35,932 nt of DNA. Origin: a virus. The notes under the pieces were generated by a model. It was given only the letters and a program-made list of their open reading frames with translations. It was not told the origin of the DNA and did no database searches. This document shows positions 1-8,654 of this stretch, piece by piece. Within the stretch, counting starts at the first letter, position 1. Each line of letters opens with the position of its first letter. A program made the translations under genes and the position numbers. The stretch lies in the IMG/VR virus record IMGVR_UViG_3300035181_000769, positions 1-35,932 of that record; one strand, 5' to 3'.

Positions 1-2
1 CA

Positions 3-3000
3 GAACGAACCGTATCAAAGGCAAGGAAAGGGCTATCGTATTCTCAGATTGCAAAAAAAATTGTCCCAAAGCGGTATTTGCCTTCTGTTGGAATTATGAA
101 TGGGGACACTCCGATAAGCACTGATCAGCTGGATACAATTCCGCCCGATGGATCTACTGTCTATATACGGGTGATGCCAGGACAAAAGGTTGCTCAGGCT
201 GTTGCGGATGTAGCCGCGGTTGTTACAGCTGTGGGTATTGCTGTTATGGGGGTTGGTATCGCTATTGCGGCCGCGCCTGTTATTTTTGCTGGGTTTCTTA
301 TAGCTGGAATTGCTTTGTCCGTAGCCGTTGCTGCAGGTATAACTATTTCAGCGATGAACGCCTACGAAGCACTGATACCTGATTTGACTAAGGGTGGGGG
401 TGGTGGTGGGGCTTCTGATACATTGCCCGGAGTAAGAGGCGGAAGTAATAGGATGAACCCATGGGGGGCGGTCCCTGTGATTCTAGGGGAAATGCTTGTC
501 ACCCCATCGTATGCCGCAGGCCCGTATACTGAAATAAGCGGGGCTGATGGGGTCGATCAGTATCTGATGATGCTATTTGTTGTCGGTTATGCACCCCTAA
601 AAATCACTAATATCAAAATAGGCGATTCGTTGATAGCGACTAACTCCGCAGATCAGCGGAATGGGACCATTGTGAGCGATGGGATATTTTCCGGAGTAGA
701 ACTGGAAATCCGCGAATCGGCCGGCTCAATGACTTTATATCCGTATATATGCGTGGAAGAACAGCCTAATGCTGAGCTACAATGCCCTTCGGGCTCTCCG
801 TCGGTTATGGTTAGGACTACACCCCCAAATACTACGAATATTTCCGTTGATATTGCTTTCAATTATGGATTGATAGGATATGGGGATGGCAATACCCCAA
901 AAAATGCCACAGTGGAAGTTTATGCTGAGTATAAATTAAGCAGTGATACCACGTGGAATTCACTCGGTGTTTGGGATGGGGTCGGTTCGACTGTAATTAC
1001 AAAACAAAGTTCGAAAACAATCCGGTACACGATGTCAAAATCCGTGACCGCTGGTCAATATGATGTAAGGCTTAAGCGGGTAACTGCGGATTCAACCGAT
1101 GTTTCGGTTAGGGACAAAGTTTCGTGGCTATCGTTTAGGTCCTTCAAATCAGAAGATCCCGTTGTCAACCAATCCGATGTTGTTAGGCTTGCTTTGAAGA
1201 TAAAGGCTACAGATCAGTTGAACGGGGTTCTTAATAAGGTTTCGATGATCGCCGAATCTGTTGTCCCTGTTTACTCTGGAAGCGGGAGCGGCGCGAGTAG
1301 TTGGACAAGCACCGCGGTCAGCAGGAACCCCGCGGCGTTGCTAATGAGCGTTTTACGCGGGGTTTTCAATCCAAGGGTTGTCCCTGATAGTAAAATGGAC
1401 TGGTCCACGCTTGAATCATGGTACACTTATTGCGCCGCGAAACCTTTTAATTGCGACTCAATAATTGACAGAGCCGCTACCATGAAAGACATTCTCACAA
1501 GGATTGCCGGCGTCGGACGCGCGACCCTTGCAATGCGTGATGGGAAATATTCTGTAGTAGTAGATGATGTGAGACCCTCTCCGGTCCAAGTATTTACACC
1601 GAGAAACTCTAGAGATTTTAAGGGGACAAAATCATATCCTGAAGTCCCCCATTGCTTAAAGCTGTCATTCGTCAACGCTGCAAAAGATTATGCACAGGAC
1701 GAGTGCCTGGTTTATGACGATGGCTATAATGAGGGAAACGCTACCAAGTTTGAATCGTTTGATTTGTGGGGAGTAACGTCATACGAACAGGCTTGGAGGC
1801 AGGGCCGGTATATGATTGCCGCATACAGACTTCGGCCGGAAGTATTCGAGATCACCGTTGACGTTGAACATATCGTCTGCACCAGGGGGGATTGGGTTCT
1901 TGTTACCCACGATATTCCAATGTGGGGCATAGGGTCGGGAAGAATTAAGGCGCTGACTGTTGATGGGTCAAATAACGTAACAAGTATCACAACCGATGAA
2001 GCGTTTTTGATGGAAAATGGGAAATCCTATTCTGCAACGATCCGGACTGATGCCGCTTTAATTCTAACAATTCCTGTAGTCACCAATATTGGGACTCAAA
2101 CGACGCTAGTATTTTCTTCGCCTATATCCGCGGCGAGCGGGGTGAAGGTTGGCGATATGGTAGCGTTCGGTGAAACGATGTCGGTGACAACTGACTGCAT
2201 TATTGTCGGGATATCGATTCAAGATGATTTATCTGCAAATGTTTCACTTGTTGAATATGCTCCAGCTATTTTTACAAGTGACACAGGGACTATCCCTTCG
2301 TTTGACTCAAAAATAACCAAGCGCGTTCCGCCGATAACTGATGGCTATTCGATTATACCCCCAGTCGCTCCACAAATGGGGGATCCGTTACCGTTCAACG
2401 ATCCGAAAATCTTAAGTCTATCTGTGACCTCAGCCTTACGGTCAAGAATGAATGCTATAACTCCGGACACCCTTACAATAACGGCAATGAACCAAGACAA
2501 AAGTGCGTATAGTGGTCGCTTTACGATTGAATTGTCCCATGATGGCATGTCATTCCAAAGCCCGGTATATACTTCATCGTCTGACCAGTCAAGTTATACA
2601 TATACGATTCCCGCGACAATGGTGGTTTCTTCTGTTACCTATTTCGTCATGGCAATTCGTGTGAAGCTTTATATGGCTGGGGGAACGACAACCTTATGTA
2701 ACCAAGGCGTTTGCTCAGTTTCGGCGGATCCGCTTTTATCGCCATGTTATTGGGGCGCGCTAACGTCAGCCCCGGCTTCTGGATTTATTTCCGGCGATTA
2801 TTACTGGGATAATAACACTCCGGCGTCGGACGGCGGCAAGATAAGATATTACAACGGGACGTCGTGGGCTGAAATGCTATCGTCCAATCCTTTATATTAT
2901 ACGGCATGGTCTTCGGCTATGATTGACGCCCGATTATGGGCCGTGGCGAATTCGACAGCAATTCCAGAGGCTGTCAAAATGGCGACGGCAACCGCTCAGG

Positions 3001-5570
3001 CAATGGCCCAGAAACAGATCGTTGACGCCTTGCCGGCTAATCCATATACGGGTTATTCTATCGGTGATTTCGTAGTGCTTACCACGGACAAAAAGCTATA
3101 CAGGCTGACATCCACTTCCTTGCCAGGGGCTACCGGGTGGACGGCGGCAGTCGATGGAAATGACGTTTCAAACCTTCCTATTACTTCACTAGCTTCAGGC
3201 CTTAGACCACCCCGGGTGGTTTCATCGTTGCCGGTATCACCGTTTACCGGGTACGCGGCTGGAGATACGGTGGTCCTTACCACTGACAATAAGCTCTATC
3301 GGTTTACTGGGACCGATTTCACTAAAGCGGTGGATGGTTCCGATATTGTCGCGGATTCAATCACTGCGGCCCAAATTGCTACCGGTGCAATTACGGCTGA
3401 TGAGCTTGCGGCGAATGCCGTGACGGCTGTAAAGATTCTTGCAGGAGCTATATCGGCAGATAAGCTCGACGTCCTTGTCCGTAACAGGGTAAATAGTTTT
3501 GTTAATTCACTCGATGGAACAAACGGGTGGTCGCTTGATTCTGGGTGCACTATAGTCACCGTAGACGGCCTTCGGACCCTTCGGGCAGAAGCGCCGAACT
3601 GTAACTTCTCCTCTTCGCCGATAGAGGTTTTGCCGGATGAAATCCTAGCCTTCACTTTCGCGTTACAATGTCCAAATTACACCACGGGTTCAGGGCTTTT
3701 CCTTGGGTTGACGGACGCAGATACCTATGAGGGTTTCTATTATAACTGGCCGACAATGCAATGGATAAGCGACGGAAGTGGAATAAACCGTTATTTTGTT
3801 AATGATTTTAAGTCTACGGGAAAAGTCAAATATAAGACCTATATTCTCGGGAGCAACGTCGATATATCGCTCGTGCCGGCCCCGGATGCCCCAAGCGGAA
3901 CTACAATTTACTGTCTAAAGCTCCAGGCTGGAAAAACGTCTACGACGATACACACTGGGTATAATACGACAATGTCGGGGACATACTGGTATTTCTTCCA
4001 GCCCCAAGTTAAAAACATTGACGGCGGAAAGGTTATCGCGTCAAATATCATGGCGGGTTCCATTACCGCGGCACAGATCAATGTTGGCGACCTTGCAGCT
4101 AACGCAGGATTTTACAATGCGCTAACCGCTACAAATGCCTTCATTCAAAGCCTAATGGCGAAATATCTTCAATTGCAAACTGGCGGGGCAATCTATTCCG
4201 GCGGTTATGATCAATCTGGTAATAATCCAAATAACCTACCTGGTGTCTATATCAACGCCGGTGGAACCATGATGGCAAACCAGATATCTGTAAAAAACTC
4301 GACGGTGCAAGGAACAAGCGTGAATATAAACTTTGCAGGTTCATGGATATACGGAACCTGGGGGAGTGAAAGTGTAGTTAATAGTGCAAACTATGATTAC
4401 ACCAGTCTTGCCGTACTACCTGATGGCAGAGTTCTGTGTTTGTATAGAAGAGGTTCTGATGGATATCAAGTTCAGCGCATTCGTGATACCAGCGGGACTT
4501 GGGGTAGCGAGACATTAGTTACTAGTGTAGCCTTGACTTACTCCAGTCTTGCCGTACTGCCTGATGGCAGGGTTTTATTTGTGTATAGAAGAAATTCTAC
4601 TGGCTATCTAGTCCAGATAATCCGTGATACCAGCGGGATATGGGGTGGTGAGAGTGTAGTTAATGATGAAGGCTCTTATACCCCTAGCCTTGCCGTACTA
4701 CCTGATGGCAGGGTTTTGTGTGTGTATAGAAGGAGTCCTGATAACTATCTAGTCCAGATCATTCGTGATACCAGCGGCACCTGGGGCAGTAAAAGTGTAG
4801 TTAATAGTGCAAGCTCTGATTACAGCAGCCTTGCCGTACTAACTGATGGCAGTGTTTTGTGTGTGTATAAAAGGAATTCCGATTCCTATATGGTTCAGCG
4901 CATTCGTGATACCAGCGGAACCTGGGGGAGTGAAAGTGTAGTTAATGGTGCAAGCTCTGATTACAGCAGTCTTGCCGTACTACCTGACGGAAGGGCTTTA
5001 TTTGTGTATAGAAGGAATTCCGATTCCTATATAGTTCAGCGCATTCGTGATACCAGCGGAACCTGGGGCAGTGAAAGTGTAGTTAATAGTTCAAACGCTT
5101 GGTACCCTAGCCTTGCCGTACTACTTAACGGCAGTGTTTTATTTGTGTATAGAAGATCTTCTGATAACTATCTAGTCCAAAGACTCGACACATCCCACTA
5201 CACATCCGTACCAATAGGTTCCTTCCCCGTGCAACTTGGCGCGGGACTCATTGAGGTAGGGGAAAACTCCAATGGTATCTGGATTAAGATTAGCGATGGG
5301 ACTATGGTGTGTTTTGGTACAATTACATATAGCTCTACAGCGGCTCGCTTTACAAGTATTACCAAAACACTTCCTACGTCTTATATAAAATCATCGTCTT
5401 TTATAGTACATACATGGCTTAATATTGATATATCAGTCAATTCTACGATTAACTGGTCCCAGCCTGTAAGTGTGAACACATGGAACTTCCAGGAAACAGC
5501 TCTCGATGCCGTTAATTTGACAGCTGTAACAAAGACAGCATATTACATTGCAATAGGGAGGTACCAATGA
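3..5570 (+). CDS. Tail tip / host-specificity protein (lambda J-like), 5' end cut by window edge
   Basis: Very large tail-tip protein expected to form the central tip and contact the host receptor. The frame is open from base 3 with no start, so the N-terminus lies across the window edge (see 35912). A hydrophobic Ala/Val/Gly-rich stretch at about 190-360 is followed by a Gly run and the segment [19 protein letters not shown], typical of J/TipJ-type proteins. Middle parts look like fibronectin-type or beta domains, with two similar segments near 3010-3330 and ITAAQI-type repeats near 3360 and 4060. Six 47-aa repeats (4353-5198) look like propeller blades. The final 120 residues, with the motif [15 protein letters not shown], resemble tail-fibre C-terminal domains. 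It overlaps the next gene by ATGA. J-like identity is confident; domain edges are inferred. Confidence 0.88.
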   Translation, partial: ERTVSKARKGLSYSQIAKKIVPKRYLPSVGIMNGDTPISTDQLDTIPPDGSTVYIRVMPGQKVAQAVADVAAVVTAVGIAVMGVGIAIAAAPVIFAGFLIAGIALSVAVAAGITISAMNAYEALIPDLTKGGGGGGASDTLPGVRGGSNRMNPWGAVPVILGEMLVTPSYAAGPYTEISGADGVDQYLMMLFVVGYAPLKITNIKIGDSLIATNSADQRNGTIVSDGIFSGVELEIRESAGSMTLYPYICVEEQPNAELQCPSGSPSVMVRTTPPNTTNISVDIAFNYGLIGYGDGNTPKNATVEVYAEYKLSSDTTWNSLGVWDGVGSTVITKQSSKTIRYTMSKSVTAGQYDVRLKRVTADSTDVSVRDKVSWLSFRSFKSEDPVVNQSDVVRLALKIKATDQLNGVLNKVSMIAESVVPVYSGSGSGASSWTSTAVSRNPAALLMSVLRGVFNPRVVPDSKMDWSTLESWYTYCAAKPFNCDSIIDRAATMKDILTRIAGVGRATLAMRDGKYSVVVDDVRPSPVQVFTPRNSRDFKGTKSYPEVPHCLKLSFVNAAKDYAQDECLVYDDGYNEGNATKFESFDLWGVTSYEQAWRQGRYMIAAYRLRPEVFEITVDVEHIVCTRGDWVLVTHDIPMWGIGSGRIKALTVDGSNNVTSITTDEAFLMENGKSYSATIRTDAALILTIPVVTNIGTQTTLVFSSPISAASGVKVGDMVAFGETMSVTTDCIIVGISIQDDLSANVSLVEYAPAIFTSDTGTIPSFDSKITKRVPPITDGYSIIPPVAPQMGDPLPFNDPKILSLSVTSALRSRMNAITPDTLTITAMNQDKSAYSGRFTIELSHDGMSFQSPVYTSSSDQSSYTYTIPATMVVSSVTYFVMAIRVKLYMAGGTTTLCNQGVCSVSADPLLSPCYWGALTSAPASGFISGDYYWDNNTPASDGGKIRYYNGTSWAEMLSSNPLYYTAWSSAMIDARLWAVANSTAIPEAVKMATATAQAMAQKQIVDALPANPYTGYSIGDFVVLTTDKKLYRLTSTSLPGATGWTAAVDGNDVSNLPITSLASGLRPPRVVSSLPVSPFTGYAAGDTVVLTTDNKLYRFTGTDFTKAVDGSDIVADSITAAQIATGAITADELAANAVTAVKILAGAISADKLDVLVRNRVNSFVNSLDGTNGWSLDSGCTIVTVDGLRTLRAEAPNCNFSSSPIEVLPDEILAFTFALQCPNYTTGSGLFLGLTDADTYEGFYYNWPTMQWISDGSGINRYFVNDFKSTGKVKYKTYILGSNVDISLVPAPDAPSGTTIYCLKLQAGKTSTTIHTGYNTTMSGTYWYFFQPQVKNIDGGKVIASNIMAGSITAAQINVGDLAANAGFYNALTATNAFIQSLMAKYLQLQTGGAIYSGGYDQSGNNPNNLPGVYINAGGTMMANQISVKNSTVQGTSVNINFAGSWIYGTWGSESVVNSANYDYTSLAVLPDGRVLCLYRRGSDGYQVQRIRDTSGTWGSETLVTSVALTYSSLAVLPDGRVLFVYRRNSTGYLVQIIRDTSGIWGGESVVNDEGSYTPSLAVLPDGRVLCVYRRSPDNYLVQIIRDTSGTWGSKSVVNSASSDYSSLAVLTDGSVLCVYKRNSDSYMVQRIRDTSGTWGSESVVNGASSDYSSLAVLPDGRALFVYRRNSDSYIVQRIRDTSGTWGSESVVNSSNAWYPSLAVLLNGSVLFVYRRSSDNYLVQRLDTSHYTSVPIGSFPVQLGAGLIEVGENSNGIWIKISDGTMVCFGTITYSSTAARFTSITKTLPTSYIKSSSFIVHTWLNIDISVNSTINWSQPVSVNTWNFQETALDAVNLTAVTKTAYYIAIGRYQ
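4353..5198 (+). repeat. Six tandem 141-bp units in the tail-tip gene (47-aa propeller-like blades)
   Basis: The marker CTTGCCGTACTACCTGATGG, or a close variant, recurs at 4407, 4548, 4689, 4830, 4971 and 5112, a period of exactly 141 bp. Each unit encodes a hydrophobic strand ([16 protein letters not shown]), a second strand ([11 protein letters not shown]) and a WGSESVVN turn. Units four and five are nearly identical at DNA level, and the last unit diverges at its end. Six such blades fit a six-bladed beta-propeller of sialidase/BNR type. That is a fold inference; no catalytic function is claimed. Confidence 0.9.
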
Positions 5571-5833
5571 AAATTAAATATAGTCCAGTACATACTGATA
5601 ATCAAAATACGGCTATTGAATACGTTGACGAAAACACCATTATGATTGACGGTGAGCTTTACGAGTTTGACCCGGATTCTGTTGTTTGGGAAGACATTGA
5701 CGTGCAAACCGGGTATCTAATCATAGGGGCCAAGCGGGTTGATGGTGAATTATGGTTTGAAGTAGTCCGATATTATACAGACATACGGCGACCAGATTGG
5801 GACACGGGGGACTACCATGATATTAAAGGGTAA
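5567..5833 (+). CDS. Small tail-region protein (phage hypothetical)
   Basis: An 88-aa acidic protein starting inside the tail-tip stop (ATGA overlap), so it is translationally coupled to it. The opening [19 protein letters not shown] and the later [13 protein letters not shown] match the style of a small protein often found just after tail-fibre genes in Gram-negative phages, which begins MKIKLSP and has an INGE-F-F segment. Its function is unknown; a tail-fibre accessory role is inferred from position. No membrane segment or signal peptide is visible. Confidence 0.75.
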   Translation: MKIKYSPVHTDNQNTAIEYVDENTIMIDGELYEFDPDSVVWEDIDVQTGYLIIGAKRVDGELWFEVVRYYTDIRRPDWDTGDYHDIKG

Positions 5834-6077
5834 GACACAGGCGCAGGTGGACAAGGAGAAACAGATAGCCGATTGGAATATGGTTATTGCGGACTCAAAA
5901 AAGGACCTGGCTGAAACCGATTGGGTGGTTATCAAGTTAAACGAATATCAAATAACGAATCCAGAAGAGTACGAAGTAATGCTCGAAAAATACAAGCCAG
6001 TCCTTGACGCCCGGGAAAAGATGCGCCAAGATATAAACCAGGCTGAAGAGGCGCTACGAAATGCAGGGGCTTTATGA
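5817..6077 (+). CDS. Putative tail-fibre assembly / XkdW-like small protein
   Basis: An 86-aa charged, helix-rich protein overlapping the previous gene by 17 nt. It contains a lysine/glutamine-rich helix, then the segment [22 protein letters not shown], then a long helix with [21 protein letters not shown]-(A/V)IK core followed by a helix ending in an ALR-type segment is common in small proteins downstream of tail fibres (XkdW or tail-fibre-assembly style). The role is inferred from this pattern and position. It may equally be an uncharacterised tail accessory protein. Confidence 0.65.
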   Translation: MILKGKTQAQVDKEKQIADWNMVIADSKKDLAETDWVVIKLNEYQITNPEEYEVMLEKYKPVLDAREKMRQDINQAEEALRNAGAL

Positions 6078-6119
6078 TTGGCATTGCAAAGCCGCGAGTA
6101 ATAAGCAACGGAGAAGGAA

Positions 6120-6494
6120 ATGACTGAAAGAGACGCTCAGCTTGAGGTTCAAATCCGCGAGATTCGGACAGCACTCGTTGGGATTGATGGGCAGAATGGA
6201 CTTCGTGGTGAATTACGGGAGTTCCTTAAGCGATATGAATCTCGTGATGGGGAAGTTAGGGAATGGCAAAAAGCTGTCGAAGATAGGTGGAATAACTACA
6301 TTCAAACAGAACGCGAGGAAACTTGCTACGGATCCGCGCAATTGAACGAGTATCTTAAGGAAGAGGAGAAACAGCATAATGAACGGAGGCAAACTAACAT
6401 AACGGCTGTTGATTTTAGGAAAGCCGTGAGTGTGGCATTGATTACGTCGATGGCGAGCGTGATAGTCGCAGTTTTGTCAATTCTTTCAAAATAA
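6120..6494 (+). CDS. Coiled-coil protein with C-terminal membrane anchor (possible lysis accessory, XhlA-like)
   Basis: A 124-aa protein preceded by a good ribosome site (GGAGAAGG, 5-6 nt before ATG). The first 95 residues are charged and helical (EVQIREIRTAL, GELREFLKRYESRDGEV, KEEEKQHNERRQ). The last 25 (AVSVALITSMASVIVAVLSILSK) form one hydrophobic segment. A cytoplasmic coil with a C-terminal anchor fits XhlA-type holin accessory proteins, and the endolysin and holin candidate lie just downstream. The function is inferred from topology and place. A shorter alternative reading frame inside it is a shadow. Confidence 0.7.
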   Translation: MTERDAQLEVQIREIRTALVGIDGQNGLRGELREFLKRYESRDGEVREWQKAVEDRWNNYIQTEREETCYGSAQLNEYLKEEEKQHNERRQTNITAVDFRKAVSVALITSMASVIVAVLSILSK

Positions 6495-6497
6495 CTT

Positions 6498-6525
6498 TTG
6501 ACAAATCTAAGAACTATGATATAAT
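6498..6525 (+). promoter_or_regulatory. Sigma70-type promoter, consensus -35 and -10
   Basis: TTGACA at 6498-6503 and TATAAT at 6520-6525, 16 bp apart. Both hexamers match the consensus. It sits just after the stop at 6494, in the only gap between the tail-accessory genes and the lysis cassette, so it probably drives the lysis genes. The expected start of transcription, about 6532, coincides with an ATG. Confidence 0.85.
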
Positions 6526-6531
6526 CCAAGT

Positions 6532-6711
6532 ATGGATAAAATAAAAATACGAGTTAATTCAGACTTAAGAGCTGAAGAAATCGTGGTGGTCCGAAGGAAG
6601 AAGCGGGTCACTATTTATGCTGAGAGTAAAGCGGTCGCGAGGCGCTTGACTCAAATGGTTTCTGAAATGTTTGAAGATGAACCGAGAGCTATTGGATTCA
6701 AAGATGAATGA
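6532..6711 (+). CDS. Small basic/acidic hypothetical protein, possibly translated from a leaderless mRNA
   Basis: A 59-aa frame: MDKIKIRVNSDLRAEEIVVV, then a basic patch RRKKRVTIY, then a helix (ESKAVARRLTQMVSEMFEDE). It starts 7 nt after the TATAAT box, so the predicted transcript would begin at or next to its ATG. No Shine-Dalgarno sequence is seen before it. Its end overlaps the start of the Cys-rich gene that follows. The beta-hairpin-then-helix pattern and sensible composition support coding, but I recognise no family. Confidence 0.6.
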   Translation: MDKIKIRVNSDLRAEEIVVVRRKKRVTIYAESKAVARRLTQMVSEMFEDEPRAIGFKDE

Positions 6712-6907
6712 TGAAGAATATCATCTGCGGGGTATGACTGGCGATGACCCATATTTAACCTTGCCGCCATGCCACTATTGTAAGCATGTTATGCAAAATG
6801 GTGGAATATATTTGGACAGGTATACATGCAAAGCTTTTCCTGATGGGGTACCAGCGCGTATTACCTTTCGAAGGGAGGTGTGTCAATGCCGTTATGTCGA
6901 GACTTGA
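6704..6907 (+). CDS. Small Cys-rich phage protein, copy 1 (paralogue of 26421)
   Basis: About 67 aa. The core LPPCHYCKHVMQNGG, a later Cys and KAFPDGVPARITF closely match the protein at 26421-26699 in both residues and DNA. The two CxxC cysteines plus the third (YTCKAFPDGVP) suggest a small metal-binding knuckle. Proteins with this C-x2-C...C-x-AFPDG-P pattern are common hypothetical genes near phage head genes. This copy is shorter: it ends REVCQCRYVET and overlaps the endolysin gene. Start chosen at ATG 6704; ATG 6677 in the same frame is an alternative. Function unknown. Confidence 0.7.
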   Translation: MNDEEYHLRGMTGDDPYLTLPPCHYCKHVMQNGGIYLDRYTCKAFPDGVPARITFRREVCQCRYVET

Positions 6908-7344
6908 AGGAACTCTTGCCAGATGTCCAAGAGAGGGTCTATTCGGCTATTAAAGAATTAAATTCAAAAGATATAGCTTTTGTCGTTTTGGAAACATATC
7001 GCGACCAAATGGTCCAAGATGCTTACTATGCCCAGGGGCGAGAGCCTCTTGATGTAGTAAACGCCCTACGTTTGAAAGCAGAAATTCAACCGCTTACCGA
7101 AGAAGAAAACCGGCAAATAATAACGAAAGCGAGATATTCCTACCACACCAAACGACGTGCGATTGATATTGTCCCGGCGTTGTCTAACGGGAATATACCA
7201 TGGAGTGTTCGAGATGCGTCTACCGCGGCGTTGTGGTTAAGCTTGGCAGAAGTGATGAAAGCTAATGGTTTTGAATGGGGCGGTGATTGGGATCCTAAGA
7301 ACGAATGGGGAATTGGCTGGGATTCAAGCCATTATCAGGTCTAG
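6886..7344 (+). CDS. Endolysin, M15-type peptidase (L-Ala-D-Glu / D-Ala-D-Ala peptidase family)
   Basis: A 152-aa peptidoglycan peptidase. The zinc-site pattern is visible: SYHTKRRAIDI gives His87 and Asp94, EWGGDW gives Glu130, and SSHYQ near the C-terminus gives His149. This is the usual layout and size of VanY/M15 phage endolysins such as the T5 type. There is no signal peptide, so it needs a holin to reach the wall. Start set at ATG 6886, 8 nt after GGGAGG; an upstream in-frame GTG at 6880 is less likely. A probable holin follows at once. Confidence 0.9.
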   Translation: MPLCRDLKELLPDVQERVYSAIKELNSKDIAFVVLETYRDQMVQDAYYAQGREPLDVVNALRLKAEIQPLTEEENRQIITKARYSYHTKRRAIDIVPALSNGNIPWSVRDASTAALWLSLAEVMKANGFEWGGDWDPKNEWGIGWDSSHYQV

Positions 7345-7353
7345 GAGTGATGT

Positions 7354-7566
7354 ATGAGCCTTAAGAAATCACAAGCCTATACGTTGGCCATTGCATGTAC
7401 CTTGGGAGTGTATGGGACGGCTTTATTGGCAAAGGCCGATTTGTCTGTAATATATGGTCCCACGCTAACAGCAATCGTTGGTTTGACAGTCGCCTATATT
7501 GGTGGAAATGTAGTAGACAACGGGGTTAAGGGGCGATTTTATAACCCCGCTTTGGATGGGAAATAA
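7354..7566 (+). CDS. Holin candidate, small two-helix membrane protein
   Basis: A 70-aa protein with two hydrophobic segments (about residues 9-27, TLAIACTLGVYGTALLA, and 35-53, LTAIVGLTVAYIGGNVV) and a short basic tail. It starts 9 nt after the endolysin stop, with GGAGTG before the ATG. Size, two membrane helices and position fit a class II holin, though similar small proteins ending in GNVVDNGVKGRF also occur as phage membrane proteins of unknown role. A terminator hairpin begins at its stop codon. Confidence 0.65.
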   Translation: MSLKKSQAYTLAIACTLGVYGTALLAKADLSVIYGPTLTAIVGLTVAYIGGNVVDNGVKGRFYNPALDGK

Positions 7567-7590
7567 GGCCGTTGGCCTTTTAGTATTTTA
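7565..7590 (+). terminator. Rho-independent terminator after the holin candidate
   Basis: AAGGCC (7565-7570), loop GTT, GGCCTT (7574-7579), followed by a T-rich run to about 7596. The hairpin starts within the TAA stop of the upstream gene. The stem is short (6 bp), so read-through toward the spanin-like genes is likely. Confidence 0.6.
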
Positions 7591-7602
7591 TCTTTTATGA
7601 AG

Positions 7603-7802
7603 CCCTGATCGGGTCTTGCTGGGAGACTGGTCCCAGCAAATCGAAGGAGCGCCTTCGGACAAGGTTTCAGTGTGTCGAGTGGCCATGAGGCACGCTGGGG
7701 CGTATGAAAGTGCAGGGGTTGCAGCCTGGATGAGTAATACGAGAAGGGGCAAGGGCCTCTTTAGTTGGTTCAACTCCAACCGTTCCTAAATTGTTTTTTT
7801 TT
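7603..7802 (+). ncRNA. Structured RNA candidate with tRNA-like T-arm and acceptor helix
   Basis: No credible gene lies between 7567 and 8042. A 9-bp perfect hairpin (7616-7624 with 7631-7639) is followed by a tRNA-like set. AGGAGCG (7645-7651) can pair along all 7 bp, with one G-U, with CGTTCCT (7781-7787). CCTT/AAGG (7652-7664) forms a D-arm-like hairpin directly after it. GTTGG-TTCAACT-CCAAC (7764-7780) is a textbook T-stem and T-loop directly before the 3' acceptor strand. AAGGGGC/GCCTCTT (7744-7761) makes another 7-bp helix. A T-run follows at 7791-7801. It is too long for a tRNA, has no encoded CCA and shows no tmRNA tag. Identity unknown. Confidence 0.5.
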
Positions 7803-8042
7803 AGAATGGAGGGCCACTATCCCACCGTATAAGCATGTTTTTGAGTTTGTACAGCATTCATTGAAAATCGTCGATGATGGTAATAAGGTTTCTATGGTCC
7901 TTAAGATGCAATATATGATGGTTTATATGGGAAAATGGATACAGAGGGGGTGCCTTCTTAGAGTGGTTTAATTAAAACCGCCCAAGAAGAGGCGAGTTTT
8001 GTATATCGTGATACATGCGGGGTCCGCATGAAAGGAGCTGGG
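7803..8042 (+). other. Gene-poor stretch before the spanin-like genes, ending in two hairpins
   Basis: A 69-codon open frame from TTG 7765 crosses this stretch but has no ribosome site and I do not support it. GGTTT/AAACC with a short AT loop lies near 7965. GTAT/ATAC (8001-8014) and the perfect 7-bp hairpin CATGCGG-GGT-CCGCATG (8014-8030) lie directly against the AAAGGAG ribosome site (8031-8037) of the overlapping gene pair. Such a hairpin could tune translation of both genes; that is inference. Confidence 0.5.
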
Positions 8043-8534
8043 ATGTGTCAAAAATTAAAATTGTGGCTATCGCTTTTGGGCTTGCTTTTATTTTTATCGG
8101 GTTCGGTTTCATTATGGGCCGAAGATACGACGAGCAACGACACCAGCTTGAAATCCGACAGCTCTATTACGAATACGCCGGAAGGATCGCCGAATCTGAT
8201 TCAAAGCGGGTCGAGCTTGAACGAAGCTTGGACGATGCTAAAAAACGAATTGATGGAATCAGCGAAAGACTCGGAAGCGCAGTTGAACTTGCTCGAAAAG
8301 CTACAGACCGAAACCGAAGAATTGAGATACTCGTATCAGTCATTGATGGGATCATACGAGAAGGAGAAGCAAGCGCGGGACGCTGAGCGGGCGGCTTCTG
8401 AGGCTTTAACTGGAAAACTTGAATCGGATGTGGCCCGCTTAAACCGCTCAATATCAATATGGAAGCCGGTTGCGATATTTTCAAGCTGTGCATTTGTTTC
8501 ATTGGGTGCAATCATGCTGGCATATTCTCACTAA
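8043..8534 (+). CDS. Signal-peptide coiled-coil protein with C-terminal membrane anchor (spanin partner candidate)
   Basis: A 163-aa protein. Residues 2-26 form a signal peptide (MCQKLKLWLSLLGLLLFLSG, then SVSLWA with a likely cut before EDTT). A Ser/Thr/Asn-rich linker follows, then a coiled coil with LLEKLQTETEELRYSYQSL and KQARDAERAASEAL, then a C-terminal membrane helix near residues 137-160. It shares its first 342 nt with the gene starting 2 nt later in another frame. The export signal and coil suggest a periplasmic partner in outer-membrane disruption. Unlike Rz1 it is not an obvious lipoprotein. Start ATG 8043 lies 5 nt after AAAGGAG. Confidence 0.65.
   Translation: MCQKLKLWLSLLGLLLFLSGSVSLWAEDTTSNDTSLKSDSSITNTPEGSPNLIQSGSSLNEAWTMLKNELMESAKDSEAQLNLLEKLQTETEELRYSYQSLMGSYEKEKQARDAERAASEALTGKLESDVARLNRSISIWKPVAIFSSCAFVSLGAIMLAYSH
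8045..8386 (+). CDS. i-spanin candidate (Rz-like), embedded in another frame of the previous gene
   Basis: A 113-aa protein starting at GTG 8045, overlapping the ATG at 8043 (ATGTG). It has an N-terminal membrane helix (VAIAFGLAFIFIGFGFIMG), then a charged coiled coil (EQRHQLEIRQLYYEYAGRIA, ERSLDDAKKRIDGISERL), and ends with IIREGEASAGR. N-anchored, periplasmic coil and about 110-150 aa is the classic Rz inner-membrane spanin plan. Both frames show sensible protein features over the same bases, so both are probably real. The location after endolysin and holin supports the lysis role. Confidence 0.7.
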   Translation: MSKIKIVAIAFGLAFIFIGFGFIMGRRYDEQRHQLEIRQLYYEYAGRIAESDSKRVELERSLDDAKKRIDGISERLGSAVELARKATDRNRRIEILVSVIDGIIREGEASAGR

Positions 8535-8579
8535 GCCCTGGTAATTTACTAAGACTTGAGCGATTCATAGGTACAGGGG

Positions 8580-8611
8580 AAAGCTCCGGATGAATCCGGG
8601 GCTTTTTTTTG
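8580..8611 (+). terminator. Strong rho-independent terminator closing the lysis region
   Basis: AAAGC-T-CCGGAT pairs with ATCCGG-G-GCTTT around a GA-containing turn, followed by a run of eight T. The stem is about 11 bp with one mismatch. It separates the late/lysis transcripts from the early promoter at 8655. Confidence 0.9.
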
Positions 8612-8654
8612 CTTAAAAATCATAAAAAAAACATGAAAAAACTTAAAAAAACGC

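Noticed and set aside
7714-7788. Ordinary tRNA of about 75 nt using the T-arm at 7764-7780
   Set aside because: The T-arm is perfect, but a 5' acceptor strand at 7714-7720 pairs poorly (many G-U and a mismatch), and no D-arm or anticodon arm of proper size is found. The longer pairing from 7645 is better.
7603-7802. tmRNA gene
   Set aside because: No tag frame ending in Ala-Ala before a stop, too short, and the 5' acceptor lacks the tmRNA-type conserved start.
7765-7971. 69-codon + strand frame from TTG, with PPYKHV recalling the Cys-rich family's PPCHYCKHV
   Set aside because: It starts inside the T-arm of the RNA candidate, has no ribosome site, no cysteines, and only a short chance-like resemblance; I cannot support it as a gene or a pseudogene.
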